From assembly GCF_041906005.1 (NCBI RefSeq), contig NZ_JAYRJY010000001.1, positions 1,488,001-1,552,000 on the forward strand: a DNA stretch of 64,000 nucleotides, read 5' to 3'. The position numbers and the translations under genes are program-made. The DNA is from Ferrovibrio sp041906005. Lineage in GTDB: Bacteria > Pseudomonadota > Alphaproteobacteria > Ferrovibrionales > Ferrovibrionaceae. The notes beneath the pieces were generated by a model that saw nothing but the letters and a program-made list of their open reading frames with translations, was not told where the DNA came from and did no database searches. Each line of letters starts with the position of its first letter. The first letter of the stretch is position 1. Shown here piece by piece: positions 26,590-34,209 of this stretch.

Positions 26590-27087
26590 ATGGCGATTGC
26601 GTTGCTGTCCCTGCGTCAAGCCGAGAAAGTCGAGCCCCAGCTCCGGGCCGCCATGAAAGGCCAGGCTTCGTCAAAGCCGACGGCCAGCGACCTGGCCCAG
26701 GCGGGCCTGAGCGCCCGCGAGCGTCTGGCCCTGCGCGAAGGCAGCCCGGCCGATGCCGCCGCCGCGCTGAACGCCCGCCAGTATGTGCAGCAGATCATCG
26801 CCAAGGATCGTGAACTCACCCGCAGCCAGATGATCTGGGCGCTGGGCCGCATCGAGCCCGGCGAGATCGAGGCAATGCTGAAATCGCTCGCCAAGATGCG
26901 TGGCCGCTATGCCAGCCTGGTGCTGGAATACAGCCAGACCGAACGGCCCATCGGCAAACAGGCCCTGGAAGAGCTGCGCGGCCTGCGCGAGCGCATCGAA
27001 GAATTCGAACGCGGCCTGGAAACCATCAAGACCGCCATCCTGGACGGCAACGCGGAAGTCGACGGCGTGAAGAGCGCACGGCTGTAA
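26590..27087 (+). CDS. Conserved-looking hypothetical protein with helical C-terminus
   Basis: A 165-residue soluble protein, not recognised. AAGGAG lies 9 nt before the ATG, so the start is well supported although the frame is open far upstream. The middle (ASDLAQAGLSARERLALREGSPADAAAALNARQYVQQIIAKDRELTRSQMIWALGRIEPGEIEAML) and the C-terminus (LEELRGLRERIEEFERGLETIKTAILDG) are strongly helical; the latter looks like a coiled coil. No membrane or metal motifs are visible. It ends at a bidirectional hairpin shared with the LysE gene. Confidence 0.75.
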   Translation: MAIALLSLRQAEKVEPQLRAAMKGQASSKPTASDLAQAGLSARERLALREGSPADAAAALNARQYVQQIIAKDRELTRSQMIWALGRIEPGEIEAMLKSLAKMRGRYASLVLEYSQTERPIGKQALEELRGLRERIEEFERGLETIKTAILDGNAEVDGVKSARL

Positions 27088-27098
27088 AAGGCTGGTGT

Positions 27099-27119
27099 AA
27101 AAGGCTGGCGCAGCCTTTA
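27099..27119. terminator. Bidirectional terminator
   Basis: The inverted repeat AAAGGCTG-GCG-CAGCCTTT (27100-27118), flanked by A on the left and TTT on the right arm, works on both strands between two convergent genes. The LysE stop codon is inside its right arm. An imperfect copy of its left arm (TAAAAGGCTG) lies just upstream. Confidence 0.7.
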
Positions 27120-27743
27120 GCGCCGGTCGAAGGCCAAGCGAAGGGCCATGGCGGCAAACACGCCGCCCAGCAGCCGGTTCTGCCAGCGCACGAAGGCCGG
27201 CCGCCCATTCAAGAATTCGCCCAGCCGGCCAGCGACCAGAGCGATACTGCCATTGACGATGAAGCCCGCACCGCTGAGCACACAGGCCAGCAGCAACGCC
27301 TGCCACACCGCCGTATCGGGATCGGGCTGCATGAATTGCGGAAACAGCGCCAGGAAAAACAGCGCCACTTTCGGATTGAGCATGTTGGTCAGCAGGCCCT
27401 GGCGGAACAGCTTCAGCAGCGGCAGAGCGGGCGCGCCGGGCCGCGGCGGCTGAAAACCGCCGGCACCGCGGAAAGCCTGCACGGCGAGATACAGCAGATA
27501 GGCGGCACCGGCCCAGCGGATGATTTCGAACATCACCGGCGCCATCAGCAGCACGCCGCTTAACGAGAAGCCCGCAACCAGCGCGTGGAAATAACAGCCA
27601 ACGGTGATGCCGGCCAAGGTGATGAGCCCGGCCGTGCGGCCCTGCGCCACGCTGCGCGTCATCACCAGCAGCATGTCCGGACCCGGCGTCGCCGCCAGGG
27701 CGAAGGCGGCAATCGTGAAGGTGAGCAGGGTGGGCAGATCCAT
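27117..27743 (-). CDS. LysE/RhtB family amino acid exporter
   Basis: A 208-residue inner-membrane protein with about six helices. ATPGPDMLLVMTRSVAQGRTAGLITLAGITVG is the LysE/RhtB N-terminal signature, followed by LLYLAVQAFRG and FRQGLLTNMLNPKVALFFLALFPQF. It exports amino acids or similar small zwitterions; the substrate is not predictable. MDLPT at 27743 matches the family start; the upstream ATG at 27782 is less likely. It sits 45 bp downstream of the dioxygenase gene on the same strand and could be co-transcribed. Confidence 0.9.
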   Translation of the reverse strand: MDLPTLLTFTIAAFALAATPGPDMLLVMTRSVAQGRTAGLITLAGITVGCYFHALVAGFSLSGVLLMAPVMFEIIRWAGAAYLLYLAVQAFRGAGGFQPPRPGAPALPLLKLFRQGLLTNMLNPKVALFFLALFPQFMQPDPDTAVWQALLLACVLSGAGFIVNGSIALVAGRLGEFLNGRPAFVRWQNRLLGGVFAAMALRLAFDRR

Positions 27744-27788
27744 CGTGGCGGCGACGATGGCGCTGTGCCTTTGCCGGGTCAAGCCACC

Positions 27789-28379
27789 TCAATCGATGTC
27801 GAGCACAAAATCGTAGCGCGCGATTTTCGCCGTGTCGTCGCCACCCATCTGCACCAGCAGGCGGCGGTCGAAAAGGCCATCCCGCGCATTGCCCGGCTCG
27901 CTGGGGAAATAGAGCTGCGTGGTGAGGATGTCGCCACGCGGCGGCTGCAGCTTCACATGGATGTGCCGGGTGCGGCCGGGATAAAGCCCGGGCAGGATGG
28001 TCTCGAACTGCCAGCGGCCATCGGCATCGCTGAATTGATGGCCACGCAAACGATAACCGGCATTGTCGTATTGCCCGTTGGCATCGGCATGCCAGACATC
28101 GACCATCACCCGGGCGACCGGGCGGCAACGACGGCTGAGCACCAGCCCGCCGATGCGCAGCGGAATGCCGGCCATGCCAGGTTCGCGCAGTTGGGTCTTC
28201 TGCGGCGTCTGTGGCGTGTAATAAGGCCCTTCGGTCTGCTCCGGTGTCGGCACGGCCTGTTCGCCACAGGGCGGCGTCGGCTCCAAGGGCAGCGTCAGGC
28301 CCCGGGTCTGCGCAAAGCCAAGCCCCGGCAGGGCGGAAAGCATGGCAGCCTGCAGCAGCAGATCGCGTCGCGTCGTCAT
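27789..28379 (-). CDS. Exported intradiol ring-cleavage dioxygenase
   Basis: A 196-residue protein with a twin-arginine-type signal (TRRDLLLQAAMLSALPGLGFAQ). The intradiol dioxygenase core follows: TEGPYYTPQTP, RVMVDVWHADANGQYDNAGYR (first Fe Tyr) and LPGLYPGRTRHIHVKLQ (second Fe Tyr and two Fe His). Enzymes of this family open catechol-type rings between the hydroxyls using Fe(III). It lacks the N-terminal helical dimer domain of catechol 1,2-dioxygenases. Tat export would fit folding with iron in the cytoplasm. It diverges from a TetR regulator that may control it. Confidence 0.85.
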   Translation of the reverse strand: MTTRRDLLLQAAMLSALPGLGFAQTRGLTLPLEPTPPCGEQAVPTPEQTEGPYYTPQTPQKTQLREPGMAGIPLRIGGLVLSRRCRPVARVMVDVWHADANGQYDNAGYRLRGHQFSDADGRWQFETILPGLYPGRTRHIHVKLQPPRGDILTTQLYFPSEPGNARDGLFDRRLLVQMGGDDTAKIARYDFVLDID

Positions 28380-28513
28380 GGAAAAACCCCTCCACCCATG
28401 GCCCGTTTACGTCAGGCCAGATCCGCCGGTTTACACGCGCCACAGTGAACTCCCCTGCGCAGCCCGCCATCACGCTTTTGTGGCCGCCGTCACAGGCGCG
28501 GCTCGAGTTGATC

Positions 28514-28542
28514 TTGACTTAGCGAACGACCGTTCGTAATTT
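28514..28542 (+). promoter_or_regulatory. tetR promoter with embedded palindromic operator
   Basis: -35 TTGACT (28514-28519), exactly 17 bp, then -10 TAATTT (28537-28542). The spacer ends with the palindrome CGAACG-AC-CGTTCG (28523-28536), which reaches the -10 box. The ATG is 6 bp beyond the -10, so the mRNA would be leaderless. This is a textbook autorepressor layout; binding is inferred. Confidence 0.75.
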
Positions 28543-28548
28543 AGCGGC

Positions 28549-29148
28549 ATGAGCAAAGGTCAGCAGACACGCGCCGTCATCCTTACCGAAGCCCTTCGTG
28601 CCGCCAGCGTCGAGGGCTTCCAGGGAATTTCCATCGGCATGCTGGCCGACCGGCTGAAAATGTCGAAATCCGGCCTATTCGCCCATTTCGGCTCGAAGGA
28701 AGAGCTGGAGAAGGCTCTGCTGGATGAAAGCGCCAAGCGCTTTATGGCGCGCGTCTGGGAACCGGCCCGCCTGGCGCCCCGCGGACGGCCGCGGATCGAA
28801 GCGATGTTCAAAGGCTGGCTCGACTGGAGCCTGCATAACGACGATCTGCCCGGCGGCTGCCTGTTCGTCACCCTGGCCGCCGAGTATGACGACAAGCCGG
28901 GCCCGGTCCGCGACCATCTGGCCGAACTGCAGACCCGGTGGCAGGGCATGATGATCCGCAGCGCCCAGATCGCCGTGCAGGAAGGCCATTTCCGTGCCGA
29001 CCTCGACCCGAAACAGTTTGCCTATGAGCTGCAGGGCATTTTCCTGACGCTCAATTATTACCGTCGCCTGTTGCGCGACGGCACCGCGGTCCGACGCGCC
29101 GAGCAGGCTTTTGCCCAACTGCTGGCGCGGTCAGCCGCAACCCACTGA
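28549..29148 (+). CDS. TetR/AcrR family transcriptional regulator
   Basis: A 199-residue repressor. The N-terminal HTH (about 8-55) includes TRAVILTEALRAASVEGFQGISIGMLADRLKMSKSGLFAHFGSKEELEKALL, a typical TetR motif. The C-terminal ligand domain (YDDKPGPVRDHLAELQTRWQ) resembles the TetR_C subgroup next to oxidoreductases. No ribosome site; the promoter predicts a leaderless transcript and self-repression via the palindrome. The divergent dioxygenase and the downstream DUF1127/TRAP genes are possible targets. Confidence 0.92.
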   Translation: MSKGQQTRAVILTEALRAASVEGFQGISIGMLADRLKMSKSGLFAHFGSKEELEKALLDESAKRFMARVWEPARLAPRGRPRIEAMFKGWLDWSLHNDDLPGGCLFVTLAAEYDDKPGPVRDHLAELQTRWQGMMIRSAQIAVQEGHFRADLDPKQFAYELQGIFLTLNYYRRLLRDGTAVRRAEQAFAQLLARSAATH

Positions 29149-29173
29149 CCTAACAACAAGAAAAGAGCCTCCC

Positions 29174-29587
29174 ATGACCTACCACAGCGCTATCGACTAC
29201 CCCTCCGGTTCAGAAAAGCACGATCGTTCGTTAATAAGGCCGTTCGCACGGACCACGACCGCACCGTCGCGGCCCGACTGGCTCGCCTCGCCCCTGGCTC
29301 CGGCCCCGAGCAAGGCCGAGCTGCGCTGGCTGGATGGTCTGCGCGACCCGTCGGCGCTGCAGGGCCTCGCCCAGCCCTGGTGGCAGCTTGTGCTGCCCGC
29401 CCTGCGCACGGCTTTCACCACATGGCGGCAGCGCAGCCGCATGCGGCACGATCTGGCACAGGTCGACGCCCATACCCTGCGCGATGCCGGCATCTCGCCT
29501 GGCGCGGCCGCCTTTGAGGCCGCACAGCCCTTCTGGGCGGCGCCGATTTCGCTGCGCGATCTCGATAGCGACCGTACCGAAGGCTGA
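29174..29587 (+). CDS. DUF1127 domain protein
   Basis: A 137-residue protein. The N-terminal 75 residues are Pro/Ser-rich and unremarkable. The C-terminus carries DUF1127: FTTWRQRSRMRHDLAQVDAHTLRDAGISPGAAAFEAAQPFW, with the W..R...R..L..L...L.D.GI pattern and a terminal E..PFW. Short DUF1127 proteins in alphaproteobacteria bind RNA or link to phosphate and redox metabolism; this longer form is uncharacterised. It lies 25 bp after tetR, and CGTTCG half-sites of the TetR palindrome occur near its start. Confidence 0.78.
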   Translation: MTYHSAIDYPSGSEKHDRSLIRPFARTTTAPSRPDWLASPLAPAPSKAELRWLDGLRDPSALQGLAQPWWQLVLPALRTAFTTWRQRSRMRHDLAQVDAHTLRDAGISPGAAAFEAAQPFWAAPISLRDLDSDRTEG

Positions 29588-29786
29588 TACCGGCATCAGA
29601 CCGTTCTTGGCCCGAGCGAGACTGCACGGTCAATCTGTGGCCGCAATGTCTTGCTCGGGCACGATCTTTTTCGATTGCATACACGAACGATCAATGCGTT
29701 GATCCTCCAAGTCGGCCTCCGTAAGCTGTTGGTCCGACAATCGGACCAGCCAGCATCAGGCGGAGTCCGGCACGGGGAGGAAAACG
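29588..29786 (+). promoter_or_regulatory. TAXI-TRAP upstream control region
   Basis: A 199-bp gap without a gene. It contains an inverted repeat GATCAA-TGCG-TTGATC (29689-29704), whose right arm TTGATC could be a -35 with a weak TAAGCT -10 (29722-29727, 17-bp spacer). Perfect dyad TGGTCCGA-CAA-TCGGACCA follows at 29730-29748, just past the -10. It shares GTCCGACAATC with the operator before the gntR/hydrolase pair. GGAGG precedes the ATG at 29787. Confidence 0.6.
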
Positions 29787-31841
29787 ATGTCACAGGGTCT
29801 CGGCGCCAACCGTGCCGATCAGCCGTCCCACGACCAGAAGCCCACTGGTAACGATCACGAGGGCGATGCGGCACCGCCGCCCCAGGACCAGATGGTCGAG
29901 GAACTGGCCTATCGCCGCCTGACCGGCGTGCTGCGCGTCGTCTTTGTCCTGCTCACCCTCGGCGGCATCGGTCTGGTGCTGAACCAGCAGTTCAACCTGC
30001 ATGCGTTCGGCTACACGCTGGTCGAAAACCGCTATCTCTTCCTGCTGGCTGCCGCCACATTGCCGCTGGTTTTCCTCGCCTATCCGTGGCGACCGCAGGC
30101 AACCCGGCGCGGCGGCATCGCGCTGGGCATCGACATCCTGCTCTGCCTGGCCTGCGCCGGCGCCCTGCTGTGGTTCGCCTTCAAGGCCGAAACGATTCTG
30201 GGGGAAGGCTGGGAATTCTCCGCGCCCGACATGGCCAAGATTCTGGGCGCCGTGCTGTGGCTGCTGATCCTGGAAGCCCTGCGCCGCACCGGCGGCACCG
30301 CGATCTTCATCATCGTCACCATCGTCTCGCTTTATCCGGTGCTGGCCGACAAACTGCCCTCGCCGCTCAATGGCATCGGCCAGTCGCTGGAAGACACACT
30401 GGCCTATCACGTCGTGTCGGCAGAAAGTGCCTTCGGCATTCCGATGCGCGCCTTCGGCGAAATCGTGATCGGCTTCATCGTGTTCGGCGTGGCGCTGAAC
30501 CATACCGGCGGCGGCAAGTTCTTCAACGACGTGGCCTTCGCCCTGGTCGGCCGCTGGCGCGGCGGCGCGGCGCAAGTGGGTGTGATCTCATCCGCGCTGC
30601 AGGGCTCGATCTCGGGCAGCGTGATTTCAAACGTGATCTCGTCGGGCGTCGTCACCATTCCGGCAATGAAGCGCACCGGCTTCCGCGCCGATTATGCCGG
30701 CGGCGTCGAGGCGGTGGCCAGCACGGGCGCCGTGCTGATGCCGCCGGTGATGGGCTCCACTGCCTTTGTGATGGCGAGTTTCCTTGGCATTTCCTATGGC
30801 GAGATCGCATTGGCTGCCGCCGTGCCGGCCCTGCTGTTCTATTTTGGCCTCGCCATGCAGATCGATGCCTATTCAGCCAGACTGGGCCTGCGCGGCCTCA
30901 GGACGGAAGAATTGCCGTCGCTGTGGCAAACACTGAAGGACGGCTGGCTGTATATCGCCGTCTTCGCCGTGCTGGTTTACCTGATGATCAACGAACAGCG
31001 CGAGGCCACGGCACCCTTCGTCGCCACCGCGCTGCTGCTGGTCATCAACCAGATTCTGCCCCGCCACCGCCTGAACTGGCCGCGTCTACTGGACCTGGGC
31101 ATGGCGACCGGCCGCGCGCTGGCCGAACTGGTGGCGATCCTGGCCGGCGTCGGCTTCATCATCGGCGCCTTCTCGGTCACCGGCCTGGCCGGCACGCTGG
31201 CCAACGACCTGGTCTATCTGGCCGGCGACAAACCCGTCGTGCTGCTGCTGATGGGCGCGATCACCAGCTTCATCTTCGGCATGGGGATGACGGTGACCGC
31301 CTGCTACATCTTCCTGGCCATCGTGCTGGCGCCGCCGCTGGTGAAAGCCGGGCTCGATCCGCTCGCCGTGCATCTGTTCATCATGTACTGGGGCATGATC
31401 TCGTTCATCACGCCGCCGGTGGCGCTGGCAACCTTCGCCGCCGCGCCGCTGGCCCGCACCTCGCCGTTCAAGATCGGCTTCCAGGCGATCCGGCTGGGCG
31501 CGGTGATCTACATCGTGCCGTTCTTCTTCGCCCTCAATCCCGCGCTGATCCTGAAAGGCGAGCCGCTGGAGGTGATCTCGGTGATCGTGACCGCCTTCAT
31601 CGGCGTCTGGTTGATGGCTGCCGCGATCCAGGGCTGGCTGATCGGCGGCGGGCGGCTGGACGGTTCGCCATTGCGTTTGCTGGCGCGCGTGATGCTCGCC
31701 ATCGGCGGCCTGGCTTTGATGGCGCCGGGCGGCAATCTGATCCCCGTGGGCAATGCCACGCTGGCGATTGTAGGCGGCGCTCTGGCTCTCGGCGCTTTCC
31801 TGTTGCTCAAACTGACCAACCGCGACACAGTGGTTGCATAA
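29787..31841 (+). CDS. TRAP transporter fused permease (TAXI type, 4TM/12TM)
   Basis: A 684-residue inner-membrane protein combining the small and large TRAP subunits. A hydrophilic, acidic N-terminus of about 40 residues is followed by a 4-helix part and a 12-helix DctM-like part: FGEIVIGFIVFGVALNHTGGGKFFND, SISGSVISNVISSGVVTIPAMKRTGFRADYAGGVEAVASTGAVLMPPVMGSTAFVMA, FGMGMTVTACYIFLAIVLAPPLV and YWGMISFITPPVALATFAAAPLA. It imports an organic substrate by ion symport, with its TAXI binding protein encoded next. The substrate is unknown. Confidence 0.93.
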   Translation: MSQGLGANRADQPSHDQKPTGNDHEGDAAPPPQDQMVEELAYRRLTGVLRVVFVLLTLGGIGLVLNQQFNLHAFGYTLVENRYLFLLAAATLPLVFLAYPWRPQATRRGGIALGIDILLCLACAGALLWFAFKAETILGEGWEFSAPDMAKILGAVLWLLILEALRRTGGTAIFIIVTIVSLYPVLADKLPSPLNGIGQSLEDTLAYHVVSAESAFGIPMRAFGEIVIGFIVFGVALNHTGGGKFFNDVAFALVGRWRGGAAQVGVISSALQGSISGSVISNVISSGVVTIPAMKRTGFRADYAGGVEAVASTGAVLMPPVMGSTAFVMASFLGISYGEIALAAAVPALLFYFGLAMQIDAYSARLGLRGLRTEELPSLWQTLKDGWLYIAVFAVLVYLMINEQREATAPFVATALLLVINQILPRHRLNWPRLLDLGMATGRALAELVAILAGVGFIIGAFSVTGLAGTLANDLVYLAGDKPVVLLLMGAITSFIFGMGMTVTACYIFLAIVLAPPLVKAGLDPLAVHLFIMYWGMISFITPPVALATFAAAPLARTSPFKIGFQAIRLGAVIYIVPFFFALNPALILKGEPLEVISVIVTAFIGVWLMAAAIQGWLIGGGRLDGSPLRLLARVMLAIGGLALMAPGGNLIPVGNATLAIVGGALALGAFLLLKLTNRDTVVA

Positions 31842-31871
31842 GCAAGAATAAACACCAGGAGGAAACCAACG

Positions 31872-33041
31872 ATGCGTCACACCACCTATGCCCTGCTCGG
31901 GGCCGTTGCGGCACTCGCCGTCTCGGTATCTGCCCCCGTTTCGTCTGCCTGGGCGCAGAAGCTGCCTGACCAGTTGACCTGGACTGCCTATGACGTCGGC
32001 TCGGGTGGCTACAACCAGGCGGTTGCGGTCGGCAATGCGCTGAAGAACAAGCAGGGCGTCACGCTGCGCGTGCTGCCTGGCAAGAACGACGTGTCGCGCA
32101 CCGTGCCACTGCGTGACGGCAAGGTGCCATTCTCGGCCAATGGCGTGGGCGGCACCTACATGGCGCAGGAAGCGATGTATGAATTCGGCGCCAAGGACTG
32201 GGGTCCGCAGCCGGTGCGGTCGCTGCTGCTGAACAATTCCGACGCGCTGCTCACCATCATGACGGCGAAGGACGCCAACATCAAAACCATGGCCGACCTG
32301 AAGGGCAAGCGGGTGGCCTGGGTGATCGGCGCGCCGTCGCTGAACCAGAACATCACCGCGCTGCTGGCCTTCGCCAACCTGACCTGGGCCGATGTGCAGA
32401 AGGTGGAATTCGGCGGCTTCGGCCAGGCCATGCAGGGCATGATCAGCGGCCAGGTGGATGCCGCCTTCGGCTCGTCGATCTCGGGCCCGGCCTACCAGCT
32501 CGCCTCCAGCCCGCGCGGCATCCAGTATCCGACCGTACCGCATGGCGACAAGGCCGGCTGGGCGCGCCTGAAGGCGAAAGCGCCGTTCTTCGTGCCCTTC
32601 ATGGGCGCCGAAGGCCCCGAGCTGAGCCAGACCAACAAGGTGGAAGCCGCCACCTATCCCTATCCGGTGCTGATGACCTATGCCAATGCCGATGCCGGCA
32701 TGGTCTATGCCATGACCAAGGCGATGGTCGAACTCTTCCCCGACTACAAGGACGCGGCCCCCGGCAATGGCGGCTGGGATATCAAGCGCCAGGTATTCGA
32801 CTGGGTGGTGCCGGTGCATGAAGGCGCCATCAAGTACTTCAAGGAAATCGGCGTCTGGAAGCCCGAATATGACAAGAGCAACGAAGCCCTGCTGAAGCGC
32901 CAGAAGGTACTGGCCGATGCCTGGGCCACGCATACCAAGGGCAGCCATGCCGACGATGCCGCCTTCATGAAGGCCTGGCAGAAGACCCGCGCCGATGCCC
33001 TGACCAAGGCCGGCATGGAACCCGTTCTCACGGAATGGTAA
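31872..33041 (+). CDS. TAXI family TRAP substrate-binding protein
   Basis: A 389-residue periplasmic protein. The signal peptide ends near residue 33 (SAPVSSAWAQ). The mature part starts LTWTAYDVGSGGYNQAVAVGNALKNKQGV, the TAXI-family entry pattern, with MADLKGKRVAWVIGAPSLNQNITALLAFANLTW later. It is encoded 30 bp after the fused permease, with AGGAGG before the ATG, and closed by an intrinsic terminator. Ligand unknown. Confidence 0.92.
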   Translation: MRHTTYALLGAVAALAVSVSAPVSSAWAQKLPDQLTWTAYDVGSGGYNQAVAVGNALKNKQGVTLRVLPGKNDVSRTVPLRDGKVPFSANGVGGTYMAQEAMYEFGAKDWGPQPVRSLLLNNSDALLTIMTAKDANIKTMADLKGKRVAWVIGAPSLNQNITALLAFANLTWADVQKVEFGGFGQAMQGMISGQVDAAFGSSISGPAYQLASSPRGIQYPTVPHGDKAGWARLKAKAPFFVPFMGAEGPELSQTNKVEAATYPYPVLMTYANADAGMVYAMTKAMVELFPDYKDAAPGNGGWDIKRQVFDWVVPVHEGAIKYFKEIGVWKPEYDKSNEALLKRQKVLADAWATHTKGSHADDAAFMKAWQKTRADALTKAGMEPVLTEW

Positions 33042-33067
33042 GCGCGACCTTCATCGCCTGACACCAG

Positions 33068-33102
33068 ACGGCCCGCCCTCACCGGCGGGCCGTTTGAGTT
33101 TT
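33068..33102 (+). terminator. Rho-independent terminator after the TAXI-TRAP operon
   Basis: A 10-bp perfect stem (33068-33077 and 33084-33093) with loop CTCACC, then TTTGAGTTTT. It lies 27 bp beyond the TAXI stop. Confidence 0.85.
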
Positions 33103-33131
33103 ATGCAATTGCAGCAGGACAATTCCGCGCT

Positions 33132-33160
33132 TTGCCCGCCCCCGCGACCGGGCTTAGGCT
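33132..33160 (+). promoter_or_regulatory. Promoter of the DinB gene (leaderless layout)
   Basis: -35 TTGCCC (33132-33137), a 17-bp spacer, -10 TAGGCT (33155-33160), then 6 bp to the ATG. The hexamers are weak, but spacing and distance match three other leaderless-type promoters in the window. Confidence 0.4.
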
Positions 33161-33166
33161 TGGTCC

Positions 33167-33682
33167 ATGACCAGCACCGACATCCTGCTCGACCACGTGC
33201 GCCGCATGGCGCGCTACAACGCCTGGGCCAACCGCCGCATCTATGACGCCTGCGCGACGCTGCCGGCGGCGGACTATTATGCGGCGCGGCCCAGCTTCTT
33301 CGGCAGCATCCATGCCACGCTGAACCACATCCTGGTGGGCGACAGCGTCTGGCTTGGCCGCTTCACCGGCAAACCCGCCACCCATGTAAAGGCCCTGAAC
33401 CAGATCCTGCACGAGGATTTCGCCGGCCTGCGGCAGGCCCGCGAGGCCAAGGACGCCGCGATCATCGCCTTCTGCGACGGACTGAACGATGCCGCGCTGG
33501 CGGGTACGTTCTCCTATACCAACATGCGCGGCGACCCCTTCACCGATCCGCTGCTGCCGCCGCTGATGCATTTCTTCAATCACCAGACCCACCATCGCGG
33601 CCAGGCGCATGGCCTGCTGAGCCATGCCGGCGTCAGCCCGCCGGAACTCGACCTGATCTATTTCCTGCGCGAGGCGGCCTAA
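33167..33682 (+). CDS. DinB family metalloprotein
   Basis: A 171-residue four-helix bundle. The DinB/YfiT metal triad is visible as His in SIHATLNHILVGD and two His in FFNHQTHHRGQAHGLL. MARYNAWANRRIYDAC at the N-terminus is the usual opening. Members are thiol-dependent transferases or stress proteins; the function of this one is unknown. The stop overlaps the stop of the convergent PAS gene by interlocked codons. Confidence 0.9.
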   Translation: MTSTDILLDHVRRMARYNAWANRRIYDACATLPAADYYAARPSFFGSIHATLNHILVGDSVWLGRFTGKPATHVKALNQILHEDFAGLRQAREAKDAAIIAFCDGLNDAALAGTFSYTNMRGDPFTDPLLPPLMHFFNHQTHHRGQAHGLLSHAGVSPPELDLIYFLREAA

Positions 33683-34206
33683 AGCGAGTCCCCGGCTGGC
33701 CGCGTCGGCACATCGGACGGATAGATCTGGCCCGCGGCCAGGCGATCGATCACGCCGCTGCCGGCATTGATCAACGGCAACACGAGATATTCCAGCGCAA
33801 AGGACTTGCCCTCGATCTCGCGGCGCGCGCGCACATGCACCGGCCGGCGCGACTGCACGGCCGCATTGCATGCCTGCGGGCCGATCTTCGCCACCAGCGC
33901 ATCGGTATGCTCATCCATCCAGATGCCGGTGACATCGCGGCCGCGGCGGGCCACCAGCGGTGCGCCGACGAAACGATAGCGGAAACGCAGACCCGCGCCC
34001 GATTGCGGCACCGCGTCAAAGATCACGATCTGGCCCTGCATGTAATCCAGCCGCTGCGGATCAGCGAAATCATGATCCGGTAGACCGCCTGGCCCGGCCG
34101 CATTCAGCCAGTCGGCCAGCAGGCGACGGAGCAGCGGATGCCGCAGGTCCATCGTGGATACGAGAATTTCGTATCCCGACTCGGTCGTTTGCGGCTCGCG
34201 ACTCAT
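33679..34206 (-). CDS. PAS_5-type PAS domain protein
   Basis: A 175-residue single-domain protein: LLADWLNAAGPGGLPDHDFADPQRLDYMQGQIVIFDAVPQSGAGLRFRYRFVGAPLVARRGRDVTGIWMDEH. It shares the fold pattern and RFRYR strand with the genes at 17252 and 53605. No output domain is present. It starts 3 nt after the stop of the threonine-synthase-like gene, so it is the second gene of that operon. Sensed signal unknown. Confidence 0.72.
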   Translation of the reverse strand: MSREPQTTESGYEILVSTMDLRHPLLRRLLADWLNAAGPGGLPDHDFADPQRLDYMQGQIVIFDAVPQSGAGLRFRYRFVGAPLVARRGRDVTGIWMDEHTDALVAKIGPQACNAAVQSRRPVHVRARREIEGKSFALEYLVLPLINAGSGVIDRLAAGQIYPSDVPTRPAGDSL

Positions 34207-34209
34207 GCT

